This document shows positions 21,503 through 32,052 of a DNA stretch of 33,301 bases, in pieces. This DNA comes from Symbiodinium natans (lineage: Eukaryota; Sar; Dinophyceae; Suessiales; Symbiodiniaceae), in contig CAJNDS010001129.1 of NCBI GenBank assembly GCA_905221605.1, forward strand, positions 1 to 33,301, read 5' to 3'. Numbering within the stretch: the first letter of the stretch is position 1; every line of letters starts with the position of its first letter. Made by a program: the position numbers and the translations under genes. Under the pieces are notes generated by a model. The model was not told the DNA's origin. It worked only from the letters and a program-made list of their open reading frames with translations, and made no database searches.

Positions 21503-21730
21503 AGGGTGATGATAGTACTAATTCCTAGAGTCTAGTTCAGGGGCATGAGGTAGAGGTTGGGTCTCAAGTCTTGTTCCAGCGGTAATACTACTATGAGGAG
21601 TTAACTGCCCACGGGTCCAGCATTAGGTTGATTGTATGGGTGATTCAGAGAGCGGTTAACCTGGCATGCGATTCCAAGGGTGAACAGAGTGAGGGTGATG
21701 ATAGTACTAATTCCTAGAGTCTAGTTCAGG
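21503..21730 (+). repeat. Pair of 39-bp direct repeats, 189 bp apart
   Basis: AGGGTGATGATAGTACTAAT followed by TCCTAGAGTCTAGTTCAGG occurs at 21503-21541 and 21692-21730 with no difference. The DNA between them is not obviously repeated, so this may be a diverged larger tandem duplication. Confidence 0.8.
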
Positions 21731-23520
21731 AAGCCAACCAAGATATGAGAGTTAGGGTCTCAAGGGCGGATTCCGGGGATTGAATGGTTGATTCGCGAGC
21801 TAGGTTAGTAACTCAAGACATTAAGATTCAGCCCCAATGATAGGTCTTTTGGTCTAGTTCTTGGGCTTCTTTCTACAGGCTCATGCAACCTTAAACTCTA
21901 GGAAATCCACCAATCACCAGGGAATATTAACCTTAACCTTACCAGTCAACCAACCTGTTGATTTATGAGATGATCGATATGAAGCTTATAGGCGGATCGT
22001 GTCTATCATTCTTTATGGAGATCCATACGGATCTCATATGTGCGATATTCATTATAGATCTATGGAGCGTGATTGCGAAAATATTTTATCAGGATAATTC
22101 CCTTCAAGAATTCATATTCGTTGGGAAGTATGATTTATATTACGATCTGAATTAGATTAAATTACATATCATCGTCGGGGGGAATTTCTATGGATTCCTA
22201 TCGGCGTAAGCGATTTATAATTCGAAAAATTCAATTAAATACGAATCGTCCGCAGAGAGAGAGAGATTCATATGAGATATACTAATATCTCCCGAAATAT
22301 AGACGAATGAATAGAGAAATTTTTATTCGGTCCATATGATCGTTCTGAATTAAGAGAAATATTTTTAAGGGTCCTTACGATTCGAAATATAAGATTTCAA
22401 AATATCGTAAAATATCAATATGAATCCATAAATTATCTTCCATATATTCAAATAGTCGCCATCATCCCGAATTAAATAAGAATCTGACGATTCGTATCGT
22501 GATTATATATCAAATATGATCCCAGAAAATCGTTACGAATCCAACCTTGGCTCATTCAATAATCAATGAATGATCCTATATAAAAGAGATCATATTAGCA
22601 AGAAACCTTCGCATTCACGACCCATAGAATCTATCATGAATATCACACATCAGAGTAGCACCACAGATCTGTATTCACGTCCGGCATTATTTCTGAAAAT
22701 ACCATTTATGATCATTCGCAAACCAAAGTCTACTCCATTCAGAGACATTGATTAACTCAGGTGTGAGAAGGATGACTAACGCCTTTGGACAGACTCGGTG
22801 AAGCAGGCAGATCGGCCAGGTATGATTGCCTGGCTTGACCGCCACAGGTGTCCCGGCACGCTTTACTGCTGCAATTCCAAGGTTGTTAATTGATATAGAT
22901 TCATTGAACATATAAAGAATAATGATTTCGATCAAGCCATTACGATGATACGGGTGATTCCCTTCTGGCACTTATGGGTTATTTGATATCTTGAATTGCC
23001 GTTGCCGAGCCTTAATTTCCGTCACTGATGATCTGCTATGGGAGGTGTCTCATGAATTTGTATTATGAAGTTCACGCCTCGTGGCGGCGGTGTTTCGTCT
23101 CCATGTCGGCTCCCCTTTCCCCCACGTAATTCGGGGTGGTGGTGGGTCTTTTGCTGCCGGGGTGCAGGGACCCTGAAGTGATTCTTTTTTCATCATCGTA
23201 ATTTTTAGATTACGAAGTCCACTAGTAAATTTATCTTCCATATTGTATCTAATATTTGGTTTGACTTGATATTGAGAATATAAGTCTCTTTGAATCGAGG
23301 ATTCTTTCGAATAGAAGCCTCGAGCCTAATCACTTCTCATCGTATGGATCCTTGGTTGATTGAGAAATGTTTTGAGTGCGAATTTGCGGCTATATAATCT
23401 GGATTTCGTCCTTGATATATCTTATTTTTCGGAATCTTCGTTATCTTCTTGTATTATTTGTCTTTCTGGGACGTCTCATTAATTGGCGGGGTGATGGACA
23501 AGAAGTTTGATTGATTAATA
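21731..23520. other. AT-rich region upstream of the decayed retroelement
   Basis: Mostly AT-rich, with GA(GA)n near 22255-22265 and frequent ATATGA/TTCGAAAT words. GC content rises between about 22760 and 23200. It may contain the lost N-terminal part of the retroelement, but I recognised no reverse transcriptase motif here. No RNA gene seen. Confidence 0.4.
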
Positions 23521-25323
23521 CCGGTTCCGATTCATCGCTTCGCCCACGCTTCTAGCAAATTTGCTGAGTTCTGCTATTGGGTGCCGAGCCACTTAATTTA
23601 CCATGGTCGGTGTATGTAGTCGGCGAGCGGTCAACAGGGCTGTCCGCTCATGGGTCCGCTCTTCTGCCTTGCACGCAAGCGCATGTACGAAGAGGCATGC
23701 GCCAATGTAAGGGGGGCTGCCGAATGCTTCGACCCTGAGTTTGCTGATGACGGCTTTTGCGGGGGCCCGATCTCGCTGGTATGGGCGATCTTCGAACAGG
23801 AGCTAGCGCTCGCTGGGAAGCACGGCCTGCACTTCGATCTGAGTAAGATAAAGTTGCATATCCTTGCCGGGGATGATTTCCAAGGAGACTTGCGGCCATT
23901 CACAGCACTGGGAATTCATGTCATCAAAAGAACCAATATTCAGATGCTGCAGGTACCTGATTGGTTCAAATTCATTATACGATGAATGGAATCGGACGAA
24001 AGTCGACGATCTCAGCAAGAACACTCCCCCACAAATATATCTCCCTCCATCTCATGAAGCAATATTGGAGCTTTCCGAAATTGACGCATTATACGAGGAC
24101 TATTCTGAGACGTCATCTCGCGCCGGTTTTGGAGGCCATAGTAGCCAGCTTCGAGTTGCGCTCCAAAGACTCGTCGCGTAAGAATTGATGGCAGCAGGCT
24201 ACATTGCCCACGAAATTCGGAGGTCTTGGGCTTAGTGTGGACGAGCTTTGGATGAGCGGGGGCGTTGTCTACCGGAGTGACTTGAATTTCTTGTGCTCCA
24301 TTCGACAGGTCTACGGCTCCATGAAAGATATTTTGAAAGCAATCATCCATGCCCACCATGATCCGGCCGAGACCCATGCTCTGCAGAACCTCATCCCTTT
24401 TCTCCCGAATGTTTCCCCCCACAGACGGTACGACCTGCCCCAATCACCGCGAATTGGTTCAGGTAGCCTGTCAGAAAATCAGCGATTGTCTTGTACAAGG
24501 ATCCACTACGAGCGACGCGCTTAGGATTCGAGCGTATCAGCTTCCATGGGGTGATGGTCGGCTCGTCGGAACGCCTAGCATGAATTCAGATACTCTCCTC
24601 TGTAATATTGGAGTCCTCGACTCTCTCTCCTTGTGATTTGGATTGGAAAGTCTGATTTCTGGAGGGCAATATCCATTCTATCATCAAGCCATGGATTCTT
24701 TGGGGCATCATTCTATGACATGCATGGCGGGAGGAGCTCGCACTCGCATACACTACACCCTCCACGATTCGATCTATGCGGTCGCGGAACGGGCTGGGAT
24801 GCGGCCACGGCTTGAGGTTGCGGGTCTTTTGCCAAATGCCGAGGGTAGACGCCCGGCGGCTGTTCTCTGTGTGGCTACGCCTCTTCTCCAACAAAATTCA
24901 TGGTGGAAGTATCCTCGTTTGGCCATAGATATCGCTTTGGTATCTCCGTATGAGGCTTCTACTTTCAACTTGGCCGCATCGGGCTCGGGTGGGGCCGCCA
25001 CGGCATATGCCGAGCGCAAGCGTCGGGATCATAACACGGAGACGGCCTGCCAGGCTCAGAACATGGGTTTTGAACCGATTGATTTTGAGACAATTGGTGG
25101 TTGCGAGATGGGTGCGCGTGGACTCTTGAAGAGTATATGCCAGGAATACGATCGAGCTACGAATTCTCCTTTGGATACAACAAAACAAGATTTGAAAATT
25201 CGACTTTTGATTGACATTCAGAGGGGACTCTCTCACATCTTGCATAAATGTCGCGCTGCACAGGCGTCTACGGATGTGGCCCAAGGGGCTATTGGTCGTT
25301 TCCTACAAGAGAATATGTTGTGA
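23521..25323 (+). pseudogene. Degenerate retroelement: reverse transcriptase plus probable restriction-like endonuclease
   Basis: A decayed reverse transcriptase read across several frames. One frame from 23521 gives FCYWVPSHLIYHGRCM, an in-frame TAG at 23617, then SASGQQGCPLMGPLFCLA, which matches the conserved 'SASGVQQGDPLGPLLF' block, followed by FADD (near 23731) as the catalytic YxDD-type motif with both aspartates intact. Near 23955 the frame shifts and continues as IGSNSLYDEWNRTKVDDL. The next block, WQQATLPTKFGGLGLS (from 24189), is in a third frame. After another shift near 24430 and a TGA at 24634, the C-terminal part runs open to 25323. At least three frameshifts and three stops make it non-functional. 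Non-LTR retroelements with a C-terminal restriction-like endonuclease are the closest family I can name; subclass is unknown. Confidence 0.8.
24637..25323 (+). other. Probable restriction-like endonuclease domain of the retroelement (longest intact part)
   Basis: An open stretch of about 229 codons closing the retroelement. It starts with a zinc-finger remnant: YPFYHQAMDSLGHHSMTC keeps the HH...C part, but the usual first CPxC pair reads YPFY. Next come RLEVAGLLP and RRPAAVLC (family members usually have RPADV), then AIDIALVSPY with a candidate catalytic Asp, AYAERKRRDHN with candidate Lys, and GFEPIDFETIGG. The order matches a PD-(D/E)XK-type C-terminal endonuclease known in several non-LTR retroelements. 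Assignment rests on motif spacing only. The Cys and Asp replacements suggest loss of function even where the frame is intact. Confidence 0.6.
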
Positions 25324-27250
25324 GACTTGTGGTTCATTCCTTGAGCAGCTTCGTGATATTTGATACGCCAGGTTCGACCCCCCGCGCAGGCGGTGCAAGG
25401 GAATGATCGTAGCGCCGTGGCGGGAACTCATTCGAGACATTCTCGAGTTGTCGACTTAGATGTCAAGGCGGTTGTTCGTAATGTTTTGGGATGCATAAGT
25501 CCTCCCTTTGTATAGAGTTTCGTCCGGCGTGTGTGTGCGCGTTGGGTTTGGAATTTCGTTTTCTCGAGATTCCTGGTGAATTAGGGGTGGCGGCGGGTTT
25601 TTCAATGCACGACTGGGAGTCTCGGGATGACGAAATGATCTTATTATTTGTATTTACTCTGGACGATATTTAATTCGTATTTCTGGGAATACAAGATTCT
25701 CGCACAGAAGTTGGAAATTTTTGCATTCGTAATGAATTTGTACTTTTGGGAGTACAAGTCCAATACTAAGCTTGTACTACAAAGCAAGGGATAATCAACC
25801 GACTCTTGGATAGTTTTGGATATAGAAATCGTCTATACCTTCCTGGAAATTTTCTAATTGGAATTTTTGGATGGAGAAATCGCTTGCATTATTTCATCGG
25901 CACCAATTTCTAGGAGAAAGACTCGATGGATAATTCAAATCAAATGGGAGCACACCCTATCAAATCAATTTTAGAGCTTGGTCCAACACAAGATGGCCAA
26001 GAACCGCACTCCTGCCGCACTAGTAGAAATCAATGGCAATAGATGGTATTATTCACGAAATTCAGAAATCTTGAATTTATTGGGAGTGTCCTTCGGGCGA
26101 GGAATAATTTTTCAAGTCTATTGAATAAATTGAGGTAACGATGATGCAAAAGATGTATATTCCCAAAAAACCAATTAAGCATGAATCCTCCATAGAGACG
26201 AAAATAATGAGAAGATATTATTGTAGCCTCGCAATGGAATAATTTGAATTTCTATTATTCCATTTATGTCTCCATGAAAAATATATTGAAATTCTTACTC
26301 CTTTGATCAAGAAGATATGGTCATGCATATCGTCAATTTCATAAGGAAATCTTCCTAGAATTCCGATCGAATGAGAAATATTCTAATTCATAGCGCCGAA
26401 TCAGAACGAATTATTATCTTATCATGAGAGTTTTTCCTAAGAAGGGGTCATCCTAGCGAACCATTGATAATCTAAGATATCCCAAATGAAAATAATGAGA
26501 AAATGTTATTGTAGTCTCCCAATGGACGAAGAAAAATTTATATTCGACCCCATCCAATAGAAAATGCCTTATTAACCAAAATCTCGGATGACAAGAAAAG
26601 AAAAGTAGCAATCGAATATTTAGTGTTATGAAGGGCTAAACCATGACACAATACAAGAGATTTGTATTCCCAAAAGCACCAAGCACTTCCGCACTCCCAG
26701 GCACATACACACCCCGAATTAGACCCAGGAGAAAAGAAATATCCCAAGCCAAACGAAGAAAAATATCCACCTCGAGGAGGGGGACCCAGAAATGAGATAT
26801 TTCTCTCGATATAATTCCCAAGTACAATCAAGAAAAAATTTCACAAGTGAATAAGACCATCAGAATTATATCCACTACAGTTGCCACGACTCACATGACG
26901 GAACCTGCGCATGGGGGAGTCATCCTGCAAGTCATATCGTATCATTAGCTCAAGCATTCCTGAAGGAATCTCGAAATGATTCCTCCGCCCGCATCACCCG
27001 ATCCATGATTGGTCCGACAGCGCCCCAACATGAAAGAGATTCCCAGTTGAAAACACCACCTGCAAGAGTCCACAAATTCTCTTCCATGCATTCAAACGCC
27101 CGCCACCACCCCGAATTAGAAAATAATTTGGAGACTCGCGTCACATTTATGACGAAATTAAGTCCTATCCTCATGAAGATGAGCGCGAGCGACATATGCG
27201 CCCAATTAATTCTGAATCCGAAAGCCCCCGAGCCTATTGAAATCTCCAAG
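25324..27250. other. AT-rich flank downstream of the retroelement
   Basis: No convincing gene. Contains diverged direct repeats AAAATAATGAGAAGATATTA (26201-26238) and AAAATAATGAGAAAATGTTA (26489-26526), 288 bp apart with about four differences over 38 bp. Also contains copies of an AATTMGGGGTGG motif in both orientations (25578, 26700-26722 inverted, 27097-27118 inverted). Short minus-strand frames at 26538-26831 and 26950-27249 show no recognisable domain. Confidence 0.4.
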
Positions 27251-28240
27251 AAGTTTATCGAAACCTTTGAGTTTCGAGTTTAGGGTTTAAGGCTTTCATA
27301 GGACCTCGTGAACACAAAGGTGAAGAACATTGCTCATACGCTTGGCCACGGTGTCATCTTATTCCTTATTTTGGAGTAGACCCTAGAGTCAAAAAAAACA
27401 TACTTCTTAGAGATAGCGCACTATATTAGGAAGTCAGAACAAAAACAATATTCAAGCATGGTACTCCAAAACCCAGCGTTTCGAAAACAACTTGGTCAAT
27501 TCAACCGACGCCTGTGCAGTGCCAGCTTGTTTGAAACAAACCGCTTGGAAAATTCAGAATGGCACCACGTACTGTTTCTATCTCTTTTGTCTGGAGGTTT
27601 TGGGATTTAGGGTTGAGAGTTTTAGGGTTTAGGGCTTTAAGTGTTCAGACTATATAAATGTTGGTATAGTTCTAGCTGGGCTTCTAATGCTTAGAGCGGC
27701 TGCTACTGGTAGGGAGATTTGAGGGTCTTTGGAGAGGGGAGCTCTCAAAAGACCTTATTCATTTACTATAGGGTTCGGAATAAATGCTAATCGTATTCCC
27801 TTAGGGTTCCTTTATCATTTATGTATACTATAGTAACCCCCAAGACCCTATTCTAATTATTCAAGCCCTTATATTAGCAGGGTCTAGGGGTTCTAGGAAG
27901 CTGGCGAGATTTTGCTTCAACATCTAAGAGATGCAAGTGCTCTGCGCAACCTTCAGTTGCTGCAATGCAGCCCCGCATCAGCAGCTCGCCGATGCTTCCC
28001 AGCTGACCTGATCAGGTGATGCTGGAGAAGAACTCAAACGAAACGGGGATGTGATGAACCGGAGGGCTTCGCAAAAGGAGCCGCGTGGCATGGTCTTGTG
28101 ATGAGACAAATGCTGCACGGGATCATGCAACCCTCCATCGAATCAAGCTTCTGCCTTCACCGCCTCTTTTTTGGGGCTCTTTTGCATCTCTGGCCTGGTG
28201 CTACACACCAAGTCTGCGGTCTGCGGTCTGCGGGAGAAAG
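27251..28240. other. Intergenic sequence with telomere-like tracts
   Basis: Degenerate TTTAGGG words at 27275-27295 and 27600-27640 (GGGATTTAGGGTTGAGAG, TTTTAGGGTTTAGGG). A 12-bp perfect palindrome ACCTGATCAGGT lies at 28006-28017. No coding frame of note. Composition moves back toward balanced GC after about 27900. Confidence 0.5.
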
Positions 28241-29083
28241 GATTAAAGGAGCGCTTTGAGTTGCATGCGGTTCACATAGGGAAAAGCTCCATGGCTGAGT
28301 CGAGCTAAAACATGGGGAGTCTGCAGGTGTAGCTCCTTTGGAGCTCTTCTTGTTCGCGCCACCCGCCTGGCCAACAACCTAGGCAAGCACTGCAGGGCAC
28401 CCTGTAGGAGAAAAGGCTGCTTTGACAACAAGTCGCCAAACTAGAGGAGACCCTCTCAACCCGAAAGTTGCTGATCACGTGGCGTTTGAGGGCCCCGCAG
28501 GCAAGGGATGGGTGACCACGAAGCGACGAAGTAGCCACGAGTGGCTGGCACGCCCCCAAAAGTGTCCCCCGCTGTCGAGAAACAAGTTACACAACTTTTC
28601 CAAAAAAGTGGGCTGCATATCTCACATTATGGGTCTGAGCTGTAAGGCATCTCTTTGCTGATTACGTGCCTTGAGTTTCTCAATCAGACTTCAGCATACA
28701 TAGCCTCGCGAAGCTCGCGAAGTGAGATTGGGGGGCTCACTTACCGGGGGCCCAGCGCCCACCACACTTTTACTGCCAAGTGATTTGGCATCCTAACGTG
28801 GCTACCAAAGCAAAGCCTCCGGGCCACTTGGGCCTGCGCTGCGGGGCACACTCTGCCCTAAACTACCTTAACCCTAAACCCTGACAAAAACTAGAGGAAA
28901 TTGCTGATCACATCGCAGGCAGGCGATGGGTGACCACGAACACGAAGAAACCACAGGCGTCGCTGTGCTATGGGGCGAGCCCCTAAAACAATAACATGGA
29001 GATTGGGTCGCGGCAAGAACTACATCAGCAAGCGTCGTGCGCGAGTCTTCCCCTCAGAAAAATCTGGATGTACGTCTCGGTCA
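28241..29083. other. Intergenic sequence with a diverged duplication
   Basis: GTTGCTGATCAC...GGGATGGGTGACCACGAA (28467-28530) and ATTGCTGATCAC...GCGATGGGTGACCACGAA (28901-28941) are related segments about 430 bp apart. A short CGCGAAGCTCGCGAAG repeat lies near 28705, and telomere-like CCCTAAACTACCTTAACCC near 28856-28882. Frames on both strands are short and show no domain. Confidence 0.45.
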
Positions 29084-31953
29084 TCACAAACTCAGATGGT
29101 CCTCATGTACCTCAACAAGTCCTTCAAGAGCACATGGCTGCAAGCCTTCGTCGAAGAGGATGCCGATCTTATTCAAGGCAACATCGAGCCCTGCGTCGGC
29201 AAGTTCGGCGTCAGCGTCCATTCGTTTGGTCTCAGCGGCGTTGTCGATGGGCTCGTAAAAGCTGATGCCGACCTCCTGCAAGACTTCCTCGAGCCCTTGG
29301 ACGTTGTTCAGGATGTCAGTGACGTTCGCGCCCCCGCTGTCGGAGGCAGCCATGATGTTGTCGATCGGCTCTGCCTGGGTGTCCACGCTCACACCTGCCA
29401 GAGTGTTCTTTGCAAGGTCCTCCTTTCCTTCTCCTTGCGCCTTTCTGCCGCGAGCGTAGCGCAGGTAAATCAGCATGAAGATGCAGCAGCCTGCAACCAC
29501 GGCAGCAACGGCCACCACCGGCGCCACAGCGATGTTGTTGTCTGCTTCTTCCAGCGTGTTCGGCCGGATGGCAATCTCAATCGGGGGATCCGAAGCTTGG
29601 GCCAAGTCCATGCTCAGCACAAAGATTTCAGCCACCTGAAAGTTGGCCTTCGCAAGCTCCAACTGCTCGGCGAGGTTCGTCGTGACCTGGTTTAAGGTAG
29701 CCGTGCTTTGTAGAAGAGCCGTCGCGTTCTCCAGGAAGCCGGCCGCATCCTGCTCAAGTACGAAAGCCTTGTACGCCACGAAGGTTGCACGAACCAACTC
29801 GACCGCTTCTTGAAGCCGTCTCTCGGAGAGGCGGCGGCCAGTCTGCGTGTCGTTCAACACCGTCAGCTCCACGTACTCTGCAGCCACGCCGATGCCAAGT
29901 ATGTCGCTCAAGATCACCGCCAGGCCTTCCTGAAGCTCTGCACCATCCGCAAAGGACGAATTCTCTGCTTCTGGAGTCCGGGGCCGAACAGCGAGGTCAA
30001 GGAACCCAGAAACCCGCACTGTTGCATTCCAGAAGGTCGTCGTTGTGATGCTCGTCGTCGAACTGGTCCGGCTTGTGCTGGATGTTGTCGTGGTCGTGCT
30101 GGACGCTGAGGTGCTCGAGGTGCTCGACGTGCTGGTGCTGGTGCTGCTCGTGGACGTAGAAGTCGACGACGTCGAGCTTGATGAGCTGCATGGTGCTGGA
30201 TGACGTCGAGGTCGAGGATGTGCTGCTGGATGACGTGGATGTGGCCGAAGTTGATGTTGATGAAGTTGACGTGGAGGAACTGGACGTCGAAGAGCTTGAT
30301 GTAGTGGATGTTGTACTGCTGCTGGAAGACGTGGTCGTGCTGGACGTTGAGGTGCTGGACGTTGAAGTGCTGGACGTCGAGGTGCTGGACGTCGAGGTGC
30401 TCGAGGTGCTCGACGTGCTTGTGCTGGTGCTGCTGGTGGACGTAGAAGTTGACGACGTCGTGGACGTCGTACTGCTGCTGGAAGATGCGGTCGTGCTGGA
30501 CGTTGAGGTGCGGGACGTTGTGCCGCTTGTGGTGGTGTGGCTGGCGCTCGACGTGGTCGTGCTGCTGAAGGTGTTGCTCGTGCTGGTGGCTGTAAAGGTC
30601 GTCGTTGTTGTTGGATCACAGAACGAAGCATTACCCGCATCTCCACCAGCATCAGACGAACCCCAGAAAAAAAAAGTTGCCATCAGTCTTCTTCGCCGCA
30701 AACGCTCCATTGTTGCTCAAGATGGTGCTCACATTGGTGAGGTTGCCTGCGACGGCACTTGAATCCCCCCCGTTAAAGGTGTTCCTCCAGGTGACCACGG
30801 TCGCATCCGCCTTCAATGCGGCAAACGCTCCGCCATTGGTGAAAATGGCTTCCACGTTGGTAAGCTGTGCGGCGACATCGCCCGCATCCCCTCCGGAAAA
30901 CGAGTTGCCCCATGTGACCACAGTTCCATCTGACCTCCTCCCTGCCACAGCAGAACTACCCGCAACTATCCAGTCCACATCCGTCAGGCGACCGTTTTCC
31001 GTATTAGATGAAGGGTCCCAAATGACCACGGTGCCATCGCGCTGCCTGGCAACGAAGTTGCGATCAACTGCACTGACCGTGTCCACGTTGGTGAGCTGGA
31101 TTGTGCCCTGCCGAAGTTTCCAGGTCTGAGTGGACCAGTCTCGATACGGGGTGTAGGTCTTCAGCGTGTCATTTGTCTGGAGGACAGCAAGTGTCCCATA
31201 AACAAGGCTGACGATTCTGACGATCTCGCGGACGTTCGACTCCAAGAGGTACGCGGCAGCGGCACCGTCGGCACCGCCAGATTGCTCATAGGCATTGGTA
31301 ACCGCTCCGCCCCAAATGACTGCCGTACCGTCTGCTTTGATGGCTGCAAAGGCATTAGGGTCGCCGGAAGAGGTGATAAGTTGGACAACGTCCGTCAGCA
31401 AGGCACTGAAGTTCTGGACATCTCCGCCGTGCCTTGAATCCCCCCAAGCCACCACCGTGCCATCCATCTTTCTTACGGCGAAGGCCTGATCAGTGGCGGC
31501 GATTGTGTCCACGTTGCTCAGCTGGTCTGCGACGGAACTCGCGTCCCCACCATTTGCCGGATCCCCCCAAGCGACCACAGTCCCATCCGTCTTCTTGGCC
31601 GCAAAGGAATAAAACCGGGTTCCGACGACCTCTTCCACATTGGTTAGGTTGTCTTTGACAGCGCTGGAGTCGCCTCCCCGTTCTGCAGATCCCCAAGTGA
31701 CGAGAGTCCCATCCGACTTGCGCGCAGCAAAGGCTAGTCCGTTGGAGAAGATCGCATCCACATTCGTGAGCTGGCCACTGACGGCGCTGGAGTCCCCACC
31801 GTGCCAATCTGTACCGAGAGTGAGGACGAATCCACCCGGCGTAATGGCTGCCCATGCGCCGCCAGGGCTACCTGAAACAAGCAGAACCGGCGGGCATTGC
31901 CCGGCGACTCTTGTCCAGGTGAGAAGGAGGAGGAGGGTCACGAAGGGTGCCAT
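29084..31953 (-). CDS. RCC1-like repeat surface protein with Ser/Thr stalk and transmembrane helix (two frameshifts)
   Basis: Best host gene in the window. The ATG at 31951-31953 starts a signal peptide (MAPFVTLLLLLTWTRVAG), followed by about nine and a half ~40-residue repeats of the pattern AFAAxKxDGTVVxWG..GGDSSAV..QLTNV. A Ser/Thr-rich stalk, a membrane-proximal domain, one transmembrane helix (~29465-29530) and a ~127-residue cytoplasmic tail follow, with TGA at 29084-29086. The parts lie in three frames. The first shift is at an A9 run (30667-30675 on the plus strand), where one base fewer would continue 'FFFWGSSDAGGDAGN'. The second is near 30190 inside the repetitive stalk. The order of parts indicates one gene of roughly 950 codons. 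The RCC1-like fold normally forms a beta-propeller; ligand and role are unknown. Assembly error, recent mutation or unrecognised introns could explain the shifts. Confidence 0.8.
29087..30030 (-). other. Membrane-proximal domain, transmembrane helix and cytoplasmic tail
   Basis: Begins NATVRVSGFLDLAV, continues FADGAELQEGLAVILSDILG and YVELTVL, then RRLSERRL. I associate this block with a membrane-proximal domain common in dinoflagellate surface proteins. Four NxS/T sequons (NAT, NSS, NDT, NAT) are present. A hydrophobic segment (VVAVAAVVAGCCIFMLIYL) is followed by RYARGRK, giving a cytoplasmic tail by the positive-inside rule. The acidic tail ends HEDHLSL and has no recognised signalling motif. 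Confidence 0.75.
30030..30640 (-). other. Ser/Thr-rich stalk
   Basis: Long run of TST/SST/STS residues encoded by a GTCGACGTGCTGGA-like repeat on the plus strand. Low complexity leaves several frames open on both strands, including a Val/Asp-rich plus-strand frame (30178-30762) that I treat as a shadow. Such stalks are typical sites of O-glycosylation; that is family knowledge, not seen here. The second frame change (near 30190) falls inside it. Confidence 0.8.
30676..31953 (-). other. Signal peptide and RCC1-like repeat segment
   Basis: Residues 1-18 are hydrophobic with a plausible cleavage before QCPP. Repeats run to the A9 tract. Repeats 2, 3, 8 and 9 are most regular (for example SFAAKKTDGTVVAWGDPANG). 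Repeats 5 and 6 are diverged: one has an Ala/Gly-rich insert (SGGADGAAAAYLL) and the other lacks the WG core. Repeat 9 reads ADATVVTW where others have DGT. Without the frame break a tenth partial repeat would follow. Confidence 0.82.
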
Positions 31954-31995
31954 TCTTCTTGTAGATCTAAGGATGTACGATTCTACCCGGCGCTT

Positions 31996-32052
31996 GCTGT
32001 TGAGCCAAAAGGCCTCAGCCTTTGGGTCTCAGGCCTTTCGGGCTCTCAGACC
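31996..32052 (-). promoter_or_regulatory. Relict spliced-leader-like sequence upstream of the RCC1-like gene
   Basis: On the minus strand, reading toward the ATG, the sequence contains AGGCCTTTTGGCTCAAC (31999-32015). It matches the 3' part of the dinoflagellate spliced leader (AGCCATTTTGGCTCAAG) at 14 of 17 positions, including an 11-base exact run TTTTGGCTCAA. Related, weaker CTGAGRCC/AAAGGC words lie just upstream, perhaps decayed extra copies. It is about 45 bases before the start codon. Relict leaders mark genes that passed through trans-spliced mRNA and were re-inserted. The match is short, so chance remains possible. Confidence 0.45.

Noticed and set aside
25372-25395. GGTTCGACCCC resembling a tRNA T-arm (box B)
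   Set aside because: No matching box A, anticodon arm or acceptor stem can be folded around it.
28970-29695. Plus-strand 241-codon frame
   Set aside because: Lies antisense to the membrane-proximal and cytoplasmic part of the RCC1-like gene, whose domain order is far more convincing.
30178-30762. Plus-strand Val/Asp/Glu-rich 194-codon frame
   Set aside because: Antisense shadow of the Ser/Thr-rich stalk of the minus-strand gene.
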